Assembly: GCA_031404455.1 (NCBI GenBank)
Contig: JANNHP010000290.1
Span: 1-21,572, forward strand
Direction of reading: 5' to 3'
Source: JANNHP01 sp031404455
GTDB taxonomy: Bacteria; Planctomycetota; JAJSAM01; JAJVHW01
DNA length: 21,572 nt
Shown here: piece by piece, positions 1 to 6,826 of the stretch
Position numbering within the stretch: the first letter of the stretch is position 1
How the letters are laid out: every line of letters starts with the position of its first letter
Made by a program: the position numbers and the translations under genes
The notes under the pieces: generated by a model
Databases searched by the model: none
The model's input: only the letters and a program-made list of their open reading frames with translations
What the model was told of the DNA's origin: nothing

Positions 1-1322
1 TCCAGCGCAGCACCCGCCTCGCGACGGCGGCCCGCTGCGTCCTCGACGAGGAAGAGGAGCTCGTCGGCGCCGCACGAGAGGCTCGCAACGCCGAGCCGCG
101 CCGCGATGCGTCCGGCCGTTCGTGCGTGACGGCGTGCGCGCGAGAGATCGCCGAGTTGCAGCGCGCACCATCCGGCCGCGCAGAGGGCGCGAGCCCGCGC
201 GGACGGCCGCGAGCCACCGTAGCCCTCCGCGGCGCGTTCGAGGAGTCGCGACGCAGGACCGTGACGACCTTCCGCGGCGAGCGCCAGCCCGCGCATCTCG
301 TCGCAGTCGGCCTTCCAGGCGATCGGACCGCCCGAGCCGAGGATCCGGCGCGCGGACTCAGGATCGTCCCGCGCGATCGCGGCCCGCGCGCGGAGCCATC
401 TCGCGCGGAACACCTCGTTCGCCGGCGCGGCGCGTCCCAGCGAGTTCGCCGCGGAATCGAGCACGCGCGACGCCTGCGGAACGAGTCCGGAGCGAAGGAG
501 CGCCTCGCCGCGGTCGAGGCGCGCGAGCGCAGCGAGTTGCGAGTCGCCCGCGGCACTGAGGTCGCGCTCGCTGTCCGCGAGTTCGCGTTCGGCGTCGCCG
601 AGACGGTCGAGCGCGACGAGGAGAGCGCCGCGGTTGTAGCGGACGCGCGCGGCCTCGTGCGCGGCGCCGGCGCTCCGCAGCGCCTCGGACGCTTCGGCAT
701 ACAAGGGCTCGGCCTCCTCGTATCGGTCGCAGAGTACGAGCGCGTTGGCCTCGTTCTGCGCGGCCACCGCGGCGTACCCGGCGTGGCCGGCCACCGCGAA
801 CGCCGCGCGGGCACGCCGGTAGAGCGGGATCGCGTCGCCCGGCCGTCCGTGCTCGTGGATGGCGAGGCCGGCGTTGAGGTCGGCGCTCGCCGCGAGCACC
901 GCGTCGCCGCGCCGGATCGCGGACCGGCGGATCGCGCGGCACTGCTTCGCGGCGTCTGCCGGACGTCCCGAACGCGCCCAGGCCACCGCGAGTCCGAGCC
1001 GAGCGTGGTCGCGTGCGACGCCCGTCAGGAGCGCCGCGGCCCGCGCGAACCGTCGCGCGGACTCCGCGTAGCGTCCGAGGTACGCGAGGTGCGAACCCGA
1101 GAGACGCGCCGCGCGACCGCGCGGTTCCGCCTCTCCCGACGTCTGCGCGAGTCGAGCGAACGTCCGCACGAGTCGCGCCGCCGCGCGAGGGTTCGCCTGG
1201 ATCTCGGCGGCGAGCGCCTGCTCCGCGACGCGCCACTCTTCGCCGCGATCGCGCAGCGACGCAGCGGACGGCGCCGCGCCGCGCCGCACGAGGGCGAGCA
1301 GATCGGGAGACGAATCCGTCAT
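1..1322 (-). CDS. TPR-repeat protein, C-terminus beyond left edge (probable TPR-CHAT protein)
   Basis: Open frame of 440 codons that starts at ATG 1322-1320 and runs off the left edge without a stop, so only the N-terminal part is seen. It is an Ala/Arg-rich chain of helical hairpins. Recognisable TPR-like units lie at about residues 73-105, 145-176, 190-217, 226-253 and 266-293, with motifs such as GLAIHEHGRPGDAIPLYRRA and RYEEAEPLYAEASEAL. No signal peptide or membrane segment is visible, so it should be cytoplasmic. Its ATG overlaps the TGA of the upstream zinc-finger gene (ATGA), which implies translational coupling. From family knowledge, a TPR protein following an ECF sigma factor and a zinc-finger protein of this type commonly ends in a CHAT (caspase-like) protease domain. 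That part would lie outside the window, so CHAT is inferred, not seen. It could instead be a plain TPR scaffold. Confidence 0.8.
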   Translation of the reverse strand, partial: MTDSSPDLLALVRRGAAPSAASLRDRGEEWRVAEQALAAEIQANPRAAARLVRTFARLAQTSGEAEPRGRAARLSGSHLAYLGRYAESARRFARAAALLTGVARDHARLGLAVAWARSGRPADAAKQCRAIRRSAIRRGDAVLAASADLNAGLAIHEHGRPGDAIPLYRRARAAFAVAGHAGYAAVAAQNEANALVLCDRYEEAEPLYAEASEALRSAGAAHEAARVRYNRGALLVALDRLGDAERELADSERDLSAAGDSQLAALARLDRGEALLRSGLVPQASRVLDSAANSLGRAAPANEVFRARWLRARAAIARDDPESARRILGSGGPIAWKADCDEMRGLALAAEGRHGPASRLLERAAEGYGGSRPSARARALCAAGWCALQLGDLSRARRHARTAGRIAARLGVASLSCGADELLFLVEDAAGRRREAGAAL

Positions 1323-1954
1323 CCCAAGTACACCGGCGGAAGGACGAAGCGCATCGCGTCCGCGCGCCCCTCGATCGTGTAGACGCCGGGGAGGAGCCCG
1401 CGGAGCGTGAACCGTCCGTCGGACTCGATCTTCGTCCTCGCGCGGACCCCGCGCCCTCCTCGCACCGACACTTCGCCGGTGACGTTTGCGGCCGGATCGT
1501 CGCCTCCCGGCACCATCTGCCCGAGCAGGTCGGCGCCGCCCGGACGCCCGACGACGCTGGCGTCCACCTCGTACTCGCCGACTCGCCAGAGGATCCGCCG
1601 CACCTCGGACGCGTCCGCCCGCAGCGACGCCGCAGGTTCCGCGAACTCGCCGATGCTGTCGAGGATCAGCACGCCGAGCACTTCGCCTTCGTCGCGCAGG
1701 AACGCAGCGCACGACTCGCGGTAGACGCGGATCGCCGAATCGACGGCTCGCCGCGGCGGCTCGTCCGGCGGCCCCTCCGCGATGGCAGCGACGAGGCGCT
1801 CGATCGCGTCCGCCTCGCCCGCGCAGGCCGCGCATCCCTCGGCGAGGTGCGCGGACGCCGCGGCGGCTCGCACGCTCGTGAGCCGCCCGTCGCGCCCGTC
1901 GCGCCGGTCGAGGAGCCGTCGCCAGGAGACGTGTCCGTCAGGTCGCGTGGTCAT
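1319..1954 (-). CDS. Soluble zinc-finger (anti-sigma-like) protein with C-terminal beta-sandwich
   Basis: Protein of 211 residues. The N-terminal helical part carries His36, Cys41 and Cys44 (HLAEGCAAC), a His-x4-Cys-x2-Cys variant of the zinc-binding anti-sigma (ZAS/zf-HC2) motif, which normally reads His-x3-Cys-x2-Cys. Residues about 90-205 look like a beta-rich module ending in SDGRFTLRGLLPGVYTIEG, typical of carboxypeptidase-regulatory or Cna-B-like sandwiches. No transmembrane helix is visible, unlike classical membrane anti-sigma factors. The gene overlaps the end of the sigma-factor gene and shares ATGA with the downstream TPR gene, so it probably binds and controls that sigma factor. 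The start at 1954 is chosen because the sequence resembles the family from there; an in-frame ATG at 1960 is an equal alternative. The partner role is inferred from the motif and position. Confidence 0.8.
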   Translation of the reverse strand: MTTRPDGHVSWRRLLDRRDGRDGRLTSVRAAAASAHLAEGCAACAGEADAIERLVAAIAEGPPDEPPRRAVDSAIRVYRESCAAFLRDEGEVLGVLILDSIGEFAEPAASLRADASEVRRILWRVGEYEVDASVVGRPGGADLLGQMVPGGDDPAANVTGEVSVRGGRGVRARTKIESDGRFTLRGLLPGVYTIEGRADAMRFVLPPVYLG

Positions 1955-2516
1955 CGCCATTGCCTCCGAGTTCGTCCCTGAGCCGGGCGAGACAGCGCGC
2001 CCGCGTCGGGCCGATGCTCCCGATCCGCATGGAGAGGCGCACCGCGATCTCCTCGTACGGCGGCGTCGGGTGGTCGTAGTAGAGGGCCCTGAGGAGTCCG
2101 GCGCAGCGCTCGCCGATGCGGCCCATCGCCTCCGCCACGAGGCGGCGGTGCTCGATCCGCGCGATCTCCTCGTCCGGGATCGCATCGTCGAACTCCCGCG
2201 GGGCGATCCGGTCGAGCGCGCGCCGCGTGGAGCAGAGCGTGCGGAGGGAACGCATCGCCTGGAAGTGCGCCGTCCGCGCGATCCACGCCGGGAAGCGTTC
2301 CGCGTCGCGCAGGCGCGGCAGGCTCTCCACGGCGATCCGCCACACCGTCTGATAGACGTCGGCGGCGTCGTGCTCCGAAAGCCCCGCGCGCCGGGCGACC
2401 GTCCACACGCAGGGCCCGTGGCGCCTGACGAGCGCCGCCCACGCCGCGTCGTCGCCGTCCATGCAGCGCGCGACGAGCGCCGCGTCGTCGTCGGTCGGCG
2501 CCGCGGCCTCCTTCAT
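1938..2516 (-). CDS. ECF-family RNA polymerase sigma factor
   Basis: Protein of 192 residues, the usual length for an ECF (sigma-70 group 4) factor. Region 2 spans about residues 12-92, with the acidic-hydrophobic helix around AADVYQTVWRIAVESLPRLR. Region 4 spans about 134-184 and carries the HTH signature PYEEIAVRLSM followed by GSIGPTRARCLARLR (166-180), which is highly typical of sigma-4. It would bind RNA polymerase core and direct it to cassette or stress promoters. Its ATG overlaps the TGA of the subtilisin gene by four bases (ATGA), and its own end overlaps the start of the zinc-finger gene. These overlaps make a translationally coupled cassette in which sigma factor and putative regulator are made together. 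No ECF-type promoter could be assigned with confidence. Confidence 0.93.
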   Translation of the reverse strand: MKEAAAPTDDDAALVARCMDGDDAAWAALVRRHGPCVWTVARRAGLSEHDAADVYQTVWRIAVESLPRLRDAERFPAWIARTAHFQAMRSLRTLCSTRRALDRIAPREFDDAIPDEEIARIEHRRLVAEAMGRIGERCAGLLRALYYDHPTPPYEEIAVRLSMRIGSIGPTRARCLARLRDELGGNGDDHAT

Positions 2517-3712
2517 CGCGCGAGGCGCGTGAGATCGAGCCGGTACCGGCCGGGCCGGTACTGCGGGAGCGAATCGCGGATCGCGATCGGGGTGACATCG
2601 GGACTCCGCTCCGCGGCGAGCGCCACGCCGCCGCTGACGAGCGCCGCGGCGAACGACGTCCCGGTGCCGCGGAACCAGCGCTCGCCCGGATACGGACCGG
2701 CGACGTTTGCAGCGGGCGCCCAGACATCGCCCGGCGCGCCGATGTTCCCGGTCGCGGCGATCACGCCCCACTCGCTCGCCGGGAAGTCCGGGAAGGGCGA
2801 GCCGCGGACGTTGCCCGCCGCCGCGACGACGATCACGCCCATCTCCTGCGCCCTGACGATCTCGTCGTGGATCGCCTGCGAGAATCCGACCGCGCCGAGA
2901 CTGAGGTTGATGACGTCGGCACCCCGGTCGAGGGCGAAGCGGATGCCCGCCGCCACCCGGCTCGCGGTGCCCAGTCCGTCGGCGTCGAGGACGCGGACGG
3001 GCAGCACCACGGCCTGCGGCGCCGCCGCAAGAACGAGCCCGGCGACGGTCGTGCCGTGTCCGAAGACGTCGTCCGCGACGTCGTCGCCGTCGACGAAGTC
3101 CATCCCGGGAAGGACGCGGCCGAGCGTCCACGAATGGTCGGCGTCGACGCCGGAATCGATCACCGCGACCGTGACGCCCGCCCCCGTCGCGGACCGGTGC
3201 GCGGGTCGCGTGCGGATCGCGGCGAAGGCCGGCTGTCTCAGGAACTGGGTGCGGCCGAAAGAGCTCGGCAGGACGAACCCGTTCGACTGCGAGCCCTCGG
3301 GCGGACTCATGAAGAAGTCGGGCTCGGCACCGGTGTAGGGGTCCGAACCGTTCAGGATCGTGCAGAGGATGACCGCGTCGAACATGCCGGCCTCGCCCGC
3401 GGGATCGGCGACGTAGAAGCCGTCGTAGACCTCGCGGACCGCGAAGCCGAGTTCCGACGCGATGTGCTGCGCGTCGCCATCCATCGATCCGTAGAAGCAC
3501 GCTCCTCCGGTCGGCTCGCTCGGGATCGCGTACGGGTCGTACGAGACCTCCCACCACGACGGACCCGGACCGGGGTTGACGTCGCCCGCGGCAGCGTTCG
3601 GGCGCCGATCGTCACGGGCGGACGCCGTCCCGGCGAGCAGCGCCAGACAGAGCGGCGCGGCCACGGCGAGTCGGCGGACGAGAGTCGCTGGCACGGCGTC
3701 GCAATGGTGCAT
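2513..3712 (-). CDS. Exported subtilisin-like serine protease (peptidase S8)
   Basis: Protein of 399 residues. Residues 1-32 form a Sec-type signal peptide: Arg pair at 13-14, hydrophobic core LAVAAPLCLALLAG, then ASA before the mature part. Residues about 75-160 resemble a prodomain. The catalytic domain shows all S8 landmarks: Asp186 in AVIDSGVD, His219 in FGHGTTVAGL, oxyanion Asn301 in VVAAAGN and Ser353 in GTGTSFAAALVSGG, so it should be an active protease outside the cytoplasm. The ATG at 3712 is preferred over one 23 codons upstream because it begins the signal peptide, and GGAGG lies 12 bases before it. It is the first gene of a cassette with a sigma factor, a zinc-finger protein and a TPR protein. 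A regulatory or effector protease role is inferred from that context; simple secreted digestion is the alternative. Confidence 0.93.
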   Translation of the reverse strand: MHHCDAVPATLVRRLAVAAPLCLALLAGTASARDDRRPNAAAGDVNPGPGPSWWEVSYDPYAIPSEPTGGACFYGSMDGDAQHIASELGFAVREVYDGFYVADPAGEAGMFDAVILCTILNGSDPYTGAEPDFFMSPPEGSQSNGFVLPSSFGRTQFLRQPAFAAIRTRPAHRSATGAGVTVAVIDSGVDADHSWTLGRVLPGMDFVDGDDVADDVFGHGTTVAGLVLAAAPQAVVLPVRVLDADGLGTASRVAAGIRFALDRGADVINLSLGAVGFSQAIHDEIVRAQEMGVIVVAAAGNVRGSPFPDFPASEWGVIAATGNIGAPGDVWAPAANVAGPYPGERWFRGTGTSFAAALVSGGVALAAERSPDVTPIAIRDSLPQYRPGRYRLDLTRLAR

Positions 3713-3812
3713 GGCGGACGGAATCCTCCGGTGATGGACGGCCGCGCGGGTCCTGTTCCCCGTCGCCGCCCTTTGATACACGGCTCCCCGCAGAGCCCCG
3801 TCCCGGGCGACT

Positions 3813-4211
3813 CTACCGCGGATTGACCGAGGGGATCGGATGGTCGAGGACGTTCGACCGGTTCGTCTCCCATGCGAACCAGAGGGTCGCCGCCGCGCCT
3901 GCGATCGCGATGCCGAGGGCGAAGACTCGAACCAGCCGCCGGTACTTCGTGCCGGAGATGCGCCGGGCGGCGTCCGGGGCGCGCGGCGTGCGCGAACGGT
4001 ACCTGCGCTTCGTGGCGACGAGTTCCGCCACTTCGACGACTTCGCGGCAGAGCGGGCATCGCACGCGGGCGCCGGTCGCGGCGTCCTCGGACCGGAACTT
4101 CGCGCCGCACGCCGCGCAGATCACGCCCGGCTGCGAGCCGCCGGGGAGCGCCCCGGCCGGCAGCGCCCCGTCTGGATGCAACCGTCCGTCTGCCTCGTGC
4201 GGAGCTGCCAT
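3813..4211 (-). CDS. Zinc-ribbon protein with C-terminal membrane anchor
   Basis: Protein of 132 residues. Residues 30-58 form a two-knuckle zinc ribbon with Cys32/Cys35 (CAAC) and Cys52/Cys55 (CPLC), resembling MJ0042-type or zinc-ribbon domains common in planctomycete and myxobacterial membrane proteins. A strongly basic stretch (about 68-93) precedes one hydrophobic helix at about 94-114 (FALGIAIAGAAATLWFAW), followed by a short tail. This predicts a cytoplasmic zinc domain tethered to the inner membrane. It lies 47 bases downstream of the TPR metalloprotease gene on the same strand, probably in one operon. No good Shine-Dalgarno sequence precedes the ATG; a GTG two codons upstream is an alternative. 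The molecular function is unknown. Confidence 0.8.
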   Translation of the reverse strand: MAAPHEADGRLHPDGALPAGALPGGSQPGVICAACGAKFRSEDAATGARVRCPLCREVVEVAELVATKRRYRSRTPRAPDAARRISGTKYRRLVRVFALGIAIAGAAATLWFAWETNRSNVLDHPIPSVNPR

Positions 4212-4258
4212 GCGCACATGGTGGACGTCCGCAGGGGACGATTGCAAGCGAACGGACG

Positions 4259-5488
4259 TCAGCGCGGGACGGACTTCTGGAACCGCTCGTAGAGCTCGGG
4301 GAGCGTCGCGTCGTAGCCGGTGCGGAACGCCTCGTCGAGCGTCTGGTCGTCGAAGAGCGCCGACATCGCCGCGCGGAACCCGGCCGAGCGCTCGCCGTCG
4401 CGCAGCCACCCGACGAAGGCGAGCGCCGTGTCGTACTGGGACTGCGCGCGCGAGGCGACGCGCGTCGTCGCGAACGATTGGGTCAGCGAGGCGAAGGGCA
4501 CAGCGTCCGCCGCGAGCACGCGGCGGAGCGCCTGCGCGACCGAGCGTCCCTCGAACACCTGCGCCAGCCCTTCGTGGAGCCAGCTCGGCGCCCGCTTGCC
4601 GAGGGGCGAGAGGACGGAGTGGACGTACTCGTGGCGCGCCCGGCCGAGCACCTCGGACTCGCGCTGAGCCGCGTCCTTGACGGGGAGCCGGATCCGTCCG
4701 TCGTAGAGGCCCGCGACCCACCCGTGGGAGCCCGTGACCGCCTGGAACTCCGCCTCGGGGAGCAGCACGATGACGAGACGTTCCTGACCGAAGTGCTGGA
4801 GTTCGGCGCCGACGACCCCGTGCGCCTCCTCCATCGCCAAGAGGACTTTCGACGCCAGCACCGCGCTCCGCTCCATGTCGAAGAGGATCTCGAAGTGCGA
4901 CGACGTCTGGCGCGTGAGCTTCGATTCCGCCGCGATCGAGGACTTCGCCTTGGCGAGCCGCTCTTCGATCCCAGCGTCGTCCGGGGCGAGCTTCGCCGCC
5001 TTCTCCCACTCGGTGGCGGCCGCCTCGATCGATCCCTCCCGGTAGAGCACGGTCCCCATGCGGTCGTGGACGAGCGCGAGCTCGGGACCGAGTTCCAGCG
5101 CCTTGCGAACCTCGACCGCGGCGCGCACCGGGTAGCCGCGCTCGTCGAGGCAGGCCGCGAGGTTGAGCCGGATCACGGCGTCCGCGGGCAAGAGGTCGCG
5201 CGCCCGGCGCGTGGCCTGCTCGGCGGTGAGAAGGTCGCCCTTCTCGAGGAGCGCCACGCCCCAGTTCGCCTGGCAGCGGCCGAGGTTCCTGCGGATGGTC
5301 TCGTCGTCGGGCGCGGCCACGAGGGCGTCCTCGAGCGTGCGTACGGCTTCGCCGAGGCGTCCCTGCCTCGCGAGCCGGAGCGCCCGCTCGTTCAGGTCGG
5401 CCGCACGGACGGGGTCGCCGCCGGCGAAGGCCGCCGTCGCGAACGCGACGACGAACCCGAGGATGCAAGCGGCCCGCGGCGTTTCCAC
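4259..5488 (-). CDS. Exported TPR protein with gluzincin (peptidase MA-like) metalloprotease domain
   Basis: Protein of 409 residues starting at GTG. A signal peptide occupies about residues 1-22 (ACILGFVVAFATAAFA). Residues 30-180 form TPR repeats, for example LARQGRLGEAVRTLEDALVA and LYREGSIEAAATEWEKAAKL. The C-terminal domain has the zinc-binding HEYVH at 286-290 (HExxH, catalytic Glu287) and WLHEGLAQVFEG downstream, whose Glu306 fits the third zinc ligand of the peptidase MA-like gluzincin family. All metal and catalytic residues appear present, so it is probably an active periplasmic or secreted protease whose TPR arm selects partners. The signal peptide supports the GTG start, although the upstream GGATAGG is a weak ribosome site. 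It is 37 bases downstream of the membrane HTH gene and 47 bases upstream of the zinc-ribbon gene. The substrate is unknown. Confidence 0.88.
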   Translation of the reverse strand: METPRAACILGFVVAFATAAFAGGDPVRAADLNERALRLARQGRLGEAVRTLEDALVAAPDDETIRRNLGRCQANWGVALLEKGDLLTAEQATRRARDLLPADAVIRLNLAACLDERGYPVRAAVEVRKALELGPELALVHDRMGTVLYREGSIEAAATEWEKAAKLAPDDAGIEERLAKAKSSIAAESKLTRQTSSHFEILFDMERSAVLASKVLLAMEEAHGVVGAELQHFGQERLVIVLLPEAEFQAVTGSHGWVAGLYDGRIRLPVKDAAQRESEVLGRARHEYVHSVLSPLGKRAPSWLHEGLAQVFEGRSVAQALRRVLAADAVPFASLTQSFATTRVASRAQSQYDTALAFVGWLRDGERSAGFRAAMSALFDDQTLDEAFRTGYDATLPELYERFQKSVPR

Positions 5489-5504
5489 CGCGGGCCAGCC
5501 TATC

Positions 5505-5525
5505 CGCTCCGCAGGACCCGGAGCG
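5505..5525 (-). terminator. Short GC-rich hairpin after the HTH gene
   Basis: Perfect 7-bp inverted repeat cgctccg / cggagcg (5505-5511 and 5519-5525) with a 7-base loop, directly adjoining the stop codon of the HTH gene at 5526. No run of T follows on the minus strand. It may therefore be a weak terminator, an mRNA 3'-end stabiliser or a chance structure before the TPR-protease gene. Confidence 0.3.
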
Positions 5526-6173
5526 CTACTTGACGGGAGTGTGCATGCCGAACTTGTCGGCGAGACCCTTCGCCATCTCGGGCGCGCGCCTGTCGCCGAG
5601 GTTCATGTCGCGCAGGCCGAGGACCACGATCATGCCGAGCACGAGGAGGACCGACGTGACGCTCATGACGATCGCCCAGACGGTGTCCTTCGGCTCGTCC
5701 GCCGCCACGGCGACGGTGCGCGTGCGGGTCGTCGTCGTCGTCCGGCGCGTGCCGGACTTCGGCTCGTCGACGACCTGCGTCGAGTCGCCCGCGTCCGACG
5801 GCAGGGGCTCGGTCGTCATGCCGACGCCGCCCTCATCGACGAACGTGTCCTGGCTCGAGATCTCGGCGGTCTGCATGCCGGCCTCGGCCGAGGTCAGGTC
5901 GAGGTCGTCGCCCTCGTCGAAGATCAGGTCGTCGGTCAGCGTCTCCGACGACTCGTCCTTGCCCTTCGAGAGGTCGATGACGCCGGTCTCCTCTTCGGAG
6001 CGGGCGCCCGTGACGTCCAGGTTCTCGACGTCCGACCGCCGGAACTTCATCTGGTCGCCCTCGCGGAAGGCGCGGATCTCACCCTCGGAGACGAGCCTCT
6101 TCAGCTTGCTTTCGTTGATCGCAAGCCGCTTCAGGACCTCATCGAACGTAAAGAACTCGCCGCTCTTGCCCAC
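5526..6173 (-). CDS. Membrane-tethered MerR/excisionase-type HTH protein
   Basis: Protein of 215 residues starting at GTG, with a strong GAGGAGG six bases upstream that fixes the start. Residues about 6-50 form a winged-helix/HTH of the excisionase-MerR type (FTFDEVLKRLAINESKLKRL, then VSEGEIRAFREGDQMKFRRSD). Residues 58-135 are acidic and probably disordered, followed by a Thr tract (RRTTTTTRTRT at about 143-153). One transmembrane helix lies at about 164-186 (VWAIVMSVTSVLLVLGMIVV), with a short basic tail beyond. This predicts a cytoplasmic DNA-binding head tethered to the inner membrane. Proteins of this layout occur in planctomycete genomes and are normally left as hypothetical. DNA binding is inferred from the fold; the domain could also act as a protein-recognition HTH. 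Confidence 0.87.
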   Translation of the reverse strand: MGKSGEFFTFDEVLKRLAINESKLKRLVSEGEIRAFREGDQMKFRRSDVENLDVTGARSEEETGVIDLSKGKDESSETLTDDLIFDEGDDLDLTSAEAGMQTAEISSQDTFVDEGGVGMTTEPLPSDAGDSTQVVDEPKSGTRRTTTTTRTRTVAVAADEPKDTVWAIVMSVTSVLLVLGMIVVLGLRDMNLGDRRAPEMAKGLADKFGMHTPVK

Positions 6174-6179
6174 GCTTGT

Positions 6180-6186
6180 CCTCCTC
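6180..6186 (-). promoter_or_regulatory. Strong Shine-Dalgarno deciding a GTG start
   Basis: On the minus strand GAGGAGG lies six bases before the GTG at 6173-6171. It is the best-placed ribosome site in this part of the window and supports GTG as the true start of the membrane HTH protein. Confidence 0.75.
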
Positions 6187-6256
6187 GGGAGCCCTGGGGC
6201 GGCCCCGAACTGTCAGGCCGGCCAATCTAACGAGATGACCCACCGGGGAGCAAAAC

Positions 6257-6700
6257 CTACTTTCCCCCCTGTTGGCCCCCGGGTTGCGGAGGCGCTCCGC
6301 CGCCTTCCTTCGGAGCGGGCGCCGGAAGCTGCTTCTGCTTCTCGGCGAGGCGCTTCAGGTCCTCGACGTTGTACTGCGACTCGTCGTTGAACCAGTCGAG
6401 CTTCAGGTCCCACTCGATGTTCCGGGCCGCGCGGAACTCGATGTCCTTGCCGAGGTTGTTCGTGCCGTAGACGAGGACGCGTTTGCCCTCCGTGTCCACG
6501 ACCCAGAGCACGCTCATCCCGCTGCCGACGCTTCCGGTCGCGGCGATGAAGCGGTTGTTCGAGGACACCGTGCCGCCGCCGTAGTTCGACGGCGGAGCCT
6601 GCTGGGCCTCGGCGGCCCCCGCCCGGAAGAGCACCGCGCCCGCGAGGAACGCGGTCGTGAGGCCGAGGGTCATGATCGCGGCGGACTTCGGGTCTCGCAT
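6257..6700 (-). CDS. Small exported protein of unknown function with Gly/Pro-rich tail
   Basis: Protein of 147 residues. An N-terminal signal peptide or anchor spans about residues 8-32 (IMTLGLTTAFLAGAVLF, then AGAAEAQQ). Residues 45-112 form a compact beta-rich core with RFIAATGSVGSGMSVLWVVD and KRVLVYGTNN, ending in a region rich in aromatic and acidic residues (IEWDLKLDWFNDES). The tail (126-147) is Pro/Gly/Gln-rich and low complexity. The ATG at 6700 is chosen over an upstream ATG at 6769 because GGAG lies seven bases before it and the signal sequence starts there. The core resembles short hypothetical proteins that recur in planctomycete genomes. No enzymatic motif is visible. It is the likely upstream neighbour of the HTH gene (83-base gap). 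Confidence 0.8.
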   Translation of the reverse strand: MRDPKSAAIMTLGLTTAFLAGAVLFRAGAAEAQQAPPSNYGGGTVSSNNRFIAATGSVGSGMSVLWVVDTEGKRVLVYGTNNLGKDIEFRAARNIEWDLKLDWFNDESQYNVEDLKRLAEKQKQLPAPAPKEGGGAPPQPGGQQGGK

Positions 6701-6730
6701 CAGACGTCTCCGATCGTTGGACGGTCCCCA

Positions 6731-6764
6731 ATCTTCGCCGGGCCCCGATCCTCGCCGGGCTCCG
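6731..6764. repeat. Two tandem 17-bp imperfect repeats
   Basis: atcttcgccgggccccg (6731-6747) is followed directly by atcctcgccgggctccg (6748-6764); the units differ at two positions. A degenerate third copy (gtcatggccgggcc) follows. The array lies in the gap upstream of the small exported-protein gene and could be a regulator-binding array or slippage. Confidence 0.5.
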
Positions 6765-6826
6765 GTCATGGCCGGGCCACCGCGCGAGGGTCGCGGACTC
6801 GGGCGCGCACCCTACATCTCCCGACG

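Noticed and set aside
358..1236. 292-codon minus-strand frame inside the left-edge TPR gene
   Set aside because: Arg/Gly-rich shadow; the TPR repeats lie in a different minus frame that is open to the left edge.
3776..3800. Small hairpin (ggctc/gagcc) after the zinc-ribbon gene as terminator
   Set aside because: Only five pairs with a G-rich loop and no T run; too weak to annotate.
5715..5745. gtcgtcgtcgtc run as a microsatellite of special interest
   Set aside because: It encodes the Thr tract of the HTH protein linker; short triplet runs are expected in such linkers in GC-rich genomes.
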